From positions 1-12,530 of the forward strand of contig JANYDI010000129.1 in NCBI GenBank assembly GCA_025363695.1: a stretch of DNA of 12,530 nt. The letters run 5' to 3'. Each line of letters begins with the position of its first letter. Within the stretch, counting starts at the first letter, position 1. This document shows positions 5,726 to 10,905 of this stretch, in pieces. The notes below the pieces were generated by a model. That model did not search any database. It had not been told where the DNA came from and saw nothing but the letters and a program-made list of their open reading frames with translations. This stretch comes from Opitutia bacterium. GTDB taxonomy: Bacteria; Verrucomicrobiota; Verrucomicrobiia; Opitutales; JANYDI01. The translations under genes and the position numbers were made by a program.

Positions 5726-8371
5726 ATGAGACAGAAACGTTATAGTGTGCATTGTGTTAAGGCTTGGGTCCTTGTCCTTTTGGGGTTGCTGACGACAGGG
5801 CAGAGCGTGTGGGGGGATGGGGATACTCTTTTAGATCAAATCAGGGCTGGGACGACGCTGAAGAAGGAAACGGAGGAGGAGAAGTCCAGGCGGGAGAGGG
5901 AGAAGGTAGCTGCGGCGAATCCTCTTTTGGATGCGATAAAAACTGGGGTAACACTAAAGGAAGTAGAAAAAAACGTTTCTGAAGGAGACGACGAGGAGGA
6001 TGCAGGAACGGCATTGGGGCTCAAGCCCCGTGATGTGTTGACACTTAACCAAGCATGGGAGGATTTTTCAAAGGCAAGGGAAGAGAGTGGAGACGATGAC
6101 GGATGGGGCGACGATGCATCTTCATGGGGAGATGAAGCTCGTGTTTTTGTGCGAACATTGGTTAATCAGGGTCAATTTAAGGAACTCATTTCCAAGAAAA
6201 AAAAGTCCCTTCTTGTCGATCGTTTGAAGAAAGAGGTTGAGGCGGCAGTTGATGTCTTGGCATTTAAATGGATCAATAAACTGTCTTCTACTGATTTAAC
6301 TTTAAGTGATGCCGAACGTGAGTTTTATTCACTTACAGGGCAATCTGCATTATTGAAGAAACTAGAGGTAGAGCTAGATAAAATACGTGAGGCGAAGTCT
6401 GAAACATCCGAGGCAGAAGAAAAGGAGAGGCAGGAGCGTGCTAAAAAGGATCTAGCAGAGAAGCAAAAGAAAATAGCGGAGGAAAAAGCAAAGGAGAACG
6501 AACTCGCCTTGATGCCGGGTCAGGCTGGGATAATTGCGAGGAGAGAAGCAGCAGCGAAAAAGAAGAAGGAACTTTTAGAAAAAGAGGGGGAGATCGCAAA
6601 AGGCAGTGCCTTAATGGGTGACCTTGCAGCTAAGACATCGAGCAGGCGGGATGCAGTGAAGGAGGATGACGAAAAGAGCGCGAGCCCGAAAAGTACTAAA
6701 GAAAAAGGACCGTTAGCTTCAGGTACTGTTGATGTTTCTGGAACTAAGGCAGCCTTATTGAAGGCAGCATCTTCGCATAAATCAACTAAAGGCGGAGGTT
6801 TAAAACCACCAGGAAAGCTTTCTGGCGATATGTATACTGCTATTGGAAAAACGCCGCTGACCACAACCGGAACGTCGACACCTGGTACAACACCAAAATT
6901 GGCAAAATCTGCTACAAAATCATCTTCGCCGTCAGTACCATACCCAGAGCTGCCAAAATCCGCACCACCGTCGAGCTCCTCGACGCCTACAGTAACGCCC
7001 GCAGTAACGCCAACACCGTCGACAGCGTCACCCACACCGACAAAGCCAGCGCCGTTGCCAAGGGATACAGCTACCACCGTCTTCAATGCCTTGTTTGATA
7101 AAGTTAAAGATCTTGCCGGCGCTCCATCTTCAACTTGGACTCCCGATGAATTGACTGATTTGACTGCCTTGCGCAATGATCCGAGATTTACGGACGAGCT
7201 GCGCTTAGCCGAAGTTGAGCGTGTTGGAATGACAACGGATACGCCAGCATTTACTGCATTCTTAGTTGAGTTTAAAAAGCATCCTTTACTGAATGATCTA
7301 CTCTACATTTTCGGTTCGCAAGACGCTTCTGATATTGCTAGATTTACAACGTTAACAGCTCTTGGAAAAGAAGATTTAGATAAAAATTTCGGTAGTAGAA
7401 AAACTGAGATTAAAAACTCTATTGACGTTTTGAAGGTACCGCCTTCGAAAGCTGCGTTGCTTCCGAACAAAGTGGCCTTACTTAATGAGGTGAGTCTCCT
7501 GGTTGTTTCAGATCCAGCAGCTACGGCAAAAAATCTATTTAAGCTAGATTGCATTGCGTATATCAAGCTTCCGGCGCTTGAGAAAAAGATTGCTGCTCCA
7601 AGGGCTTTGCCAACACCGGGGCCGTCGTTGACTCCTTCACCTGGTTCGACACCCGCGCCATCGAGCTCTTCAACACCAACGGTTTCACCAATACCACCGC
7701 CGCCGCCGCCACTACCGTCCGTGATAGTGCCGCCACCGCCTATTGGTGGAGGAGCACCTGGAGTGCCCGGTGGACCTGGAGTGCCCGGTGGACCTGGAGT
7801 ACCCGGTGCGCCTGGAGTACCATTAGGAGGAGCACCTGGTGGAGCTCCACCGCCACCACTGCCACCGCCACCACTGCCGCCGCCACCACTGCCGCCGCCA
7901 CCACTGCCGCCGCCACTACTGCCCGTGATAGTGCCGCCACCGCCACCTCCACCGCCTATTGGTGGCGGAGCACCAGCACCAGCTGCTGCACCCTCTGGAG
8001 GAGGCGGTGGTGGGGGTGGCTCTAGCGCAGCTCCTTCCAAAGCCTCAGCCACTTCAGCCTCTGTTGCTCCAGCCCAGTTCGCTGCAATGATCCAGAACTT
8101 TGGTAGTGCTGTCGTTGATAATCCCAATATCAAGCCAGCTGAAAAGCAAAAGAAATATACCGTCATTATCACGGCGTTGCAACGGAGCTCCTTGCCGTTA
8201 AAGCAAAGGCAATTGTTGCTCGCAAATCTGAATAAAAAGATTACTGCAAAGTCGGGCATTAAGAAGGTTATGCAGCTGACTGCGCCGGCGCCAACAAAGG
8301 GCAGGCCGAGTGGGTTTCCTCCTCAAAGGCCAGCCGCCAGAGCAGCTTCTGCGACAGCTGGAGCCGCTTAA
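5726..8371 (+). CDS. Exported tandem-WH2, polyproline protein; putative actin-assembly effector
   Basis: An 881-aa protein. A signal peptide ends about residue 30 (LLTTGQSVWG). Two WH2-like actin-binding motifs follow: LLDQIRAGTTLKK (35-47) and LLDAIKTGVTLKE (67-79). They carry the LL, Ile, Gly and LK positions of eukaryotic WH2 domains. Next is an amphipathic stretch around VLTLNQAWEDFSKAREE (104-120), then an acidic, Trp-containing patch (GDDDGWGDDASSWGDEA, 122-138), resembling the connector and acidic parts of WASP VCA modules. A charged coiled coil spans about 209-293, and Ser/Thr/Pro-rich linker about 377-448. A globular-looking segment spans about 450-625. A polyproline region (655-752) contains profilin-type IPPPPPPLP, GxP repeats and five PPPPL-type units. 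A Gly run and a helical, basic C-terminus finish it. I infer that it binds G-actin and perhaps profilin or Arp2/3 in a host cell. No autotransporter barrel is present, so the route past the outer membrane is unknown. Codons in the first half look more A/T-rich than those of the flanking housekeeping genes. Confidence 0.8.
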   Translation: MRQKRYSVHCVKAWVLVLLGLLTTGQSVWGDGDTLLDQIRAGTTLKKETEEEKSRREREKVAAANPLLDAIKTGVTLKEVEKNVSEGDDEEDAGTALGLKPRDVLTLNQAWEDFSKAREESGDDDGWGDDASSWGDEARVFVRTLVNQGQFKELISKKKKSLLVDRLKKEVEAAVDVLAFKWINKLSSTDLTLSDAEREFYSLTGQSALLKKLEVELDKIREAKSETSEAEEKERQERAKKDLAEKQKKIAEEKAKENELALMPGQAGIIARREAAAKKKKELLEKEGEIAKGSALMGDLAAKTSSRRDAVKEDDEKSASPKSTKEKGPLASGTVDVSGTKAALLKAASSHKSTKGGGLKPPGKLSGDMYTAIGKTPLTTTGTSTPGTTPKLAKSATKSSSPSVPYPELPKSAPPSSSSTPTVTPAVTPTPSTASPTPTKPAPLPRDTATTVFNALFDKVKDLAGAPSSTWTPDELTDLTALRNDPRFTDELRLAEVERVGMTTDTPAFTAFLVEFKKHPLLNDLLYIFGSQDASDIARFTTLTALGKEDLDKNFGSRKTEIKNSIDVLKVPPSKAALLPNKVALLNEVSLLVVSDPAATAKNLFKLDCIAYIKLPALEKKIAAPRALPTPGPSLTPSPGSTPAPSSSSTPTVSPIPPPPPPLPSVIVPPPPIGGGAPGVPGGPGVPGGPGVPGAPGVPLGGAPGGAPPPPLPPPPLPPPPLPPPPLPPPLLPVIVPPPPPPPPIGGGAPAPAAAPSGGGGGGGGSSAAPSKASATSASVAPAQFAAMIQNFGSAVVDNPNIKPAEKQKKYTVIITALQRSSLPLKQRQLLLANLNKKITAKSGIKKVMQLTAPAPTKGRPSGFPPQRPAARAASATAGAA
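7754..7825 (+). repeat. 18-bp tandem repeat, four copies (collagen-like GxP)
   Basis: Four in-frame 18-bp units inside the 881-aa gene, of the form GGACCTGGAGTGCCCGGT with small changes; the last is the most diverged. They encode a Gly-Val-Pro-Gly-Gly-Pro style repeat. The near identity at DNA level points to recent expansion by slippage, so the length may vary between strains. Confidence 0.9.
7847..7921 (+). repeat. 15-bp tandem repeat, five copies (PPPPL)
   Basis: Five in-frame 15-bp units of the form CCGCCGCCACCACTG encode PPPPL four times and then PPPLL. The tract is flanked by a duplicated segment encoding VIVPPPP (from 7721 and from 7925), so the whole proline region appears to have grown by nested duplication. 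FH1 regions of formins and the proline domains of Ena/VASP have similar units, which bind profilin, SH3 or WW domains. Confidence 0.9.
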
Positions 8372-8373
8372 GT

Positions 8374-8385
8374 CCGGCAAGCCGG
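8374..8385. terminator. Small hairpin between convergent stop codons, possible terminator
   Basis: CCGG-CAAG-CCGG lies in the 18 bp between the stop codons of the 881-aa gene and menE. The stem is only 4 bp and has no T-run on either strand, so termination here is a weak suggestion based mainly on position. Confidence 0.2.
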
Positions 8386-8389
8386 CAGG

Positions 8390-9505
8390 CTACCACTTGT
8401 GGGGCTTTGGAACTTGGTTCCTAAGCTCCAAGGAGTGGACTTTTCCTAAGGTGTTTTCCAGGTAAAGCTGAAGGTTTTCAGGACTGACGTCGGGGTTAAT
8501 CGGCAGGTAATGGGTTAGTAAAACTCCTTGTTCTGGGTCTAAAAAAACATCGACGTCCAGGCAAAGGCCTGAGGTCAACAGAGCATTGTGGATGGCGTCG
8601 AGGTCCACGGTTTCTCCGCCTCGGGTGCTTACGCAGCGGTCGGCTCGGCCCTTGAGTAGGTAGCTGCCATCAGGCGCCTTTTCGGCCTTGTCCTGCGTCT
8701 GGCCGTCATAGGGTTGATCGTAAAACCCTTGAATAACACTGGGTCCTTGGAGTGCCAGGCAGCCGTTATTTATCATTAAATTAATATGAGGCAAGGGCCT
8801 AAAGCCCAGGCCGTCTTGGATGGCCACGCTGGCAGCGGCTTCGGTCAGGCCGTAGCTTTGGATAATCGGTAAATCTTGCGTGGCTTCAGCCGTGGCCGCA
8901 TCCAAGGGGCCGCCGCCAACCAGTATCCAGTCCAGCTGCTTGAGCCAAGCTCGGGGTTTGGGGTGGGTGCTGAGTAGCTGCAGTTGTCGGGGAACTAAGG
9001 CTATATGGCCGCCCTTGATATCGGGTATAATTCCCTCTCTGAGCGCCTTAAAATCTGGAAAAACGAGCTGTCCGTGTCCGCTGAGCTGTTTTTGCAGGCG
9101 CACGCGGATGACTTGCATAAATCCACCGATGTGGCACAGCGGCAAAACACAAAAGGTTGTGGCCACACGGAGGTCAAAACGCTGCCAAAACCCTTGGGCT
9201 GCGCTTAGGAGGCTTTTTTCGTTATGCAGCGCTAGTTTGAGCTTGCCGCTGGTCCCGCCTGTTGGAATCCAAAAATACGGCGGTTTCCCTGCCCAAGTCG
9301 GGAGCCGATAAGCCGGCTGCTTCGAAAGGTCCGGCAAGGGACCCGTGCCCAAGATCACCTCAGGCCTAAACGGAAACTGTGCCCACTTCAACGGCCCCCA
9401 GTCCGGATTCCCAAAGGCTAAGGCCTGGGCTCCCGCCTCGAGGGCCTGGTCACAGTAGGCCAAGAAGCGCTCAAAATGGGGTTCGACAATCAAGAAGCAG
9501 GCCAT
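8390..9505 (-). CDS. menE: o-Succinylbenzoate--CoA ligase, short form
   Basis: Acyl-adenylate-forming (ANL) enzyme that activates o-succinylbenzoate to its CoA thioester in classical menaquinone synthesis. From ATG 9503-9505 it is 371 aa, short for the family (commonly 440-490), mainly through a reduced N-terminal part. The adenylation P-loop is TGGTSGKLKLA (82-92). LPLCHIGG (121-128) matches the His-containing A4 motif, SYGLTEAA (217-224) the A5 motif, and GRADRCVSTRGGETV (286-300) the hinge. The C-terminus stops at VPKPHKW, just where the catalytic lysine of the A10 motif is expected (K370). The frame stays open upstream to 9622, but that extension is encoded by an inverted-repeat element and is Pro/Arg/Ala-rich, so I prefer the internal start. 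No Shine-Dalgarno sequence is seen. No other men genes are nearby. Another small acyl-CoA ligase is possible, but MenE fits best. Confidence 0.8.
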   Translation of the reverse strand: MACFLIVEPHFERFLAYCDQALEAGAQALAFGNPDWGPLKWAQFPFRPEVILGTGPLPDLSKQPAYRLPTWAGKPPYFWIPTGGTSGKLKLALHNEKSLLSAAQGFWQRFDLRVATTFCVLPLCHIGGFMQVIRVRLQKQLSGHGQLVFPDFKALREGIIPDIKGGHIALVPRQLQLLSTHPKPRAWLKQLDWILVGGGPLDAATAEATQDLPIIQSYGLTEAAASVAIQDGLGFRPLPHINLMINNGCLALQGPSVIQGFYDQPYDGQTQDKAEKAPDGSYLLKGRADRCVSTRGGETVDLDAIHNALLTSGLCLDVDVFLDPEQGVLLTHYLPINPDVSPENLQLYLENTLGKVHSLELRNQVPKPHKW

Positions 9506-9554
9506 GGGGAAGGGGAAAGGAGTAGGTAAAGGGCCTAGGAGCGCAAGCGCCCCC

Positions 9555-9678
9555 AAAGCTTGGTTTTGGCGGGGCCTTTTGGGTTGATGCTGTGTCGCTG
9601 CAGCCCTCGAGTGCAAAAGCACACGTCGGGCTTAGCTCCTTGCCTGAACCCAAAATTCCTCCGCCAAAACCAAGCTTT
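9555..9678. repeat. 124-bp nested inverted repeat upstream of menE
   Basis: Perfect 18-bp outer arms, AAAGCTTGGTTTTGGCGG (9555-9572) and its complement (9661-9678), enclose a second pair, TTTTGGGTT (9577-9585) with AACCCAAAA (9647-9655), and an inner GTGC-AAAA-GCAC hairpin (9611-9622). The whole could fold as one long hairpin. Beside it, 9538-9554 (GGAGCGCAAGCGCCCCC) resembles hairpin 1 of the three-hairpin repeats. It lies in the 5' region of menE and may be a MITE-like element or a structured leader. Confidence 0.8.
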
Positions 9679-9700
9679 CAAAGCAATTTTAAAAGCACCC

Positions 9701-9719
9701 CACAGATTCCGAAGGGATC
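9701..9719. repeat. Isolated hairpin-3 fragment of the three-hairpin repeat
   Basis: CACAGATTCC-GAA-GGGATC matches the CCACAGATYCC...GGRATC end module of repeat copies A and B but stands alone, without hairpins 1 and 2. The stem, 9705-9710 with 9714-9719, contains one G-T pair. It is either a remnant of a full copy or an independently mobile module. Confidence 0.55.
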
Positions 9720-9749
9720 ATGGGAACTAAATAGACATGCTAGTAGGCC

Positions 9750-9860
9750 GGTTTTAGGGGTGCATTAGGGGTTCGGACCAGGAAGTGAAGTGCGTAGCGC
9801 ACTACGGTGCGTGAGTCACTTCACTGACACCGTCCCAACCCCTAATGCACCCCTAAAACC
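9750..9860. repeat. 111-bp long nested hairpin spanning the xthA stop codon
   Basis: Perfect 24-bp arms (9750-9773 and 9837-9860; GGTTTTAGGGGTGCATTAGG and four more bases on the left) enclose GGAC/GTCC (9775-9778, 9832-9835), AGTGAAGTG/CACTTCACT (9784-9792, 9817-9825) and CGCAC-TACG-GTGCG (9798-9811). All stems nest into one long hairpin. The right arm encodes the last codons and the TAG stop of the neighbouring xthA gene. It may also limit read-through toward menE. There is no T-run and no ORF inside. Confidence 0.9.
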
Positions 9861-10594
9861 ATCCCTACGGGTGCATGATCGGATCCTAATACCTCCGGCC
9901 GAATGAAGGCGTCCTTGGGGGGGAGGGTACTCAGAAAGTAGTCGATGCGCCACCCGACGTTGCGTTTCCGGGCGCCAGCGCGGTAGCTCCACCAGGAATA
10001 GCTATCGCGTTGCGATGGGTAAAGGCTGCGGAAAGTATCGATAAATCCTGCATGGAGGAGCCGTTCAAAGCCGCTGCGTTCTTCCTGGGTAAAGCCGGCA
10101 CTGCGCGTGTTTTCATCCGGACGCGCCAAGTCTATGGGCTGGTGCGCGACGTTGAGGTCCCCGCAAATAACAACCGGGTGGTCTTTTTGCAAGTGGGTGA
10201 CATAGGCCAAAAACTGCGGATCCCACAATTGGCTGCGATAATCCAGGCGCTCAAGCTCCGCCTTCGAGTTGGGCGTATACACATTGACCAGCGTAAAGGC
10301 TGGAAAACGCACGGTAATCACGCGTCCTTCCGTCTGCTCAAACGTAGCCGGAAAATCATAAGTTACCGATACCGGAGCTTCCTTGCAAAAGACGGCCGTT
10401 CCTGAATAGCCTGGTTTTTTCGCGTGGTTCCAAAAACGATACCCATAGGGCAGCTCCATCTGCGGGATCTGATGCGCCTGCAGCTTCGTTTCCTGCAAGC
10501 ACAGGATGTCCGGCGCCTCCTGCTCCACGTATCCCAAAAACCCCTTTTCCAGGATCGCCCTCAGGCCGTTGACGTTAAAAGAAATCGCTTTCAT
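9842..10594 (-). CDS. xthA: Exodeoxyribonuclease III / AP endonuclease (ExoA type)
   Basis: A 250-aa Mg-dependent DNA repair nuclease of the exonuclease-endonuclease-phosphatase fold. The family cleaves 5' of abasic sites in base excision repair and removes 3' blocks and nucleotides. All active-site motifs are present: FNVNGLRA (N7), LQETK (E35, metal ligand), GYSGTA, EGR, VYTPNS (Y106), CGDLNVAH (D146, N148), AGFTQEER, SYSWWSYR, VGWRIDYF (D218) and the terminal GSDHAPV (D239, H240). Length is normal for the ExoA subfamily. The final six codons (MVLGVH less its Met) and the stop codon lie inside a long inverted-repeat arm, so the extreme C-terminus was supplied by that element, without harm to the catalytic core. 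ATG at 10592-10594 has no Shine-Dalgarno sequence. The upstream gap is filled by two repeat copies, so the gene probably has its own promoter, which I cannot pinpoint. Confidence 0.95.
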   Translation of the reverse strand: MKAISFNVNGLRAILEKGFLGYVEQEAPDILCLQETKLQAHQIPQMELPYGYRFWNHAKKPGYSGTAVFCKEAPVSVTYDFPATFEQTEGRVITVRFPAFTLVNVYTPNSKAELERLDYRSQLWDPQFLAYVTHLQKDHPVVICGDLNVAHQPIDLARPDENTRSAGFTQEERSGFERLLHAGFIDTFRSLYPSQRDSYSWWSYRAGARKRNVGWRIDYFLSTLPPKDAFIRPEVLGSDHAPVGMVLGVH

Positions 10595-10616
10595 AGTAGA
10601 GAGTTTTAAGGAAGAA

Positions 10617-10637
10617 GGGCTAAGGGCTAAGGGCTAA
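10617..10637 (+). repeat. GGGCTAA triplicated 7-mer at the edge of repeat copy B
   Basis: Three exact head-to-tail GGGCTAA units run into hairpin 1 of the adjacent repeat. Other copies have a single GGGCTAA or GGGCCAA at this edge, so this looks like local slippage amplification of the repeat boundary. Confidence 0.7.
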
Positions 10638-10756
10638 GGGGCACTCGTGCCCCTTAGGATCCCCTTCCGATAGCGATTTATTAAAATGCTAGCGCATTTT
10701 AAGTAAATCGCTATCGGGTAGCGTATACTAAGTCCCCCACAGATTCCTCCGGAATC
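10634..10756 (+). repeat. Three-hairpin intergenic repeat, copy B-left
   Basis: Hairpin 1: CTAAGGGGCA-CTCG-TGCCCCTTAG (10634-10657). Hairpin 2: a 14-bp stem, 10667-10680 with 10704-10717, stacked on TTAAAATGC/GCATTTTAA (10681-10689, 10694-10702) with one bulged G. Hairpin 3: GATTCC-TCC-GGAATC (10742-10756). Module order and linkers match copy A. Stem positions that differ from copy A change on both sides, so pairing is kept. It lies in the 311-bp gap upstream of xthA, which holds no credible gene. Confidence 0.88.
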
Positions 10757-10774
10757 GAATTTAAATAGATACAC

Positions 10775-10795
10775 CCCGATCGCGAAGCGATCGGG
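10775..10795. repeat. Hairpin at the centre of the paired repeats
   Basis: CCCGATCGC-GAA-GCGATCGGG (10775-10783 with 10787-10795) is a perfect 9-bp stem near the middle of the head-to-head repeat pair. Read on the minus strand it occupies the hairpin-3 position of copy B-right but has a different sequence. Confidence 0.7.
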
Positions 10796-10899
10796 AGGGG
10801 GCTTAGTATATTCTACCAGGTAGCGATTTATTATAAATACGTAGTATTTTAATAAATCGCTACCTGTAGGGGATCCTAAGGGGCGCAAGCGCCCCTTAG
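10796..10899 (-). repeat. Three-hairpin intergenic repeat, copy B-right, inverted
   Basis: Minus-strand copy facing copy B-left. Hairpin 1 is 10876-10885 with 10890-10899 (loop CAAG on the plus strand). Hairpin 2 is a 16-bp perfect stem, 10817-10832 with 10851-10866, with an inner AAATAC/GTATTT stem. The stretch 10796-10819 is largely complementary to 10717-10738 of copy B-left, so the pair could fold into one large cruciform. Hairpin 1 begins 7 bp past the stop codon of the cysJ-like gene and could protect or end that transcript, though there is no T-run. Confidence 0.85.
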
Positions 10900-10905
10900 C
10901 CCTTT

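Noticed and set aside
6520..7176. 218-codon minus-strand frame antisense to the Ser/Thr/Pro linker
   Set aside because: A low-complexity Val/Gly/Ala composition produced by the codons of the opposite strand; no start context or domain.
7754..7825. True collagen domain in the 881-aa protein
   Set aside because: Only about eight Gly-x-Pro-style triplets, irregular in places; too short for a stable triple helix and better read as part of the flexible proline region.
7303..8259. Long minus-strand open frame (318 codons) antisense to the polyproline region
   Set aside because: Its Gly/Pro-rich middle is the mirror of the GC-rich proline repeats on the plus strand; it has no recognisable domain or start signal and is fully inside a better-supported gene.
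9506..9622. N-terminal extension of menE to 9622
   Set aside because: Encoded by one arm of an inverted repeat, low complexity, and unlike any ANL enzyme N-terminus; ATG 9505 begins plausible protein sequence.
10617..10637. Telomere-like or CRISPR-like short repeats (GGGCTAA triplet)
   Set aside because: Only three 7-mers without spacers; explained by slippage at the edge of the adjacent repeat.
10634..10888. 84-codon minus-strand frame between xthA and the cysJ-like gene
   Set aside because: It lies entirely in the two inverted repeat copies, and its translation only reflects the hairpin sequences.
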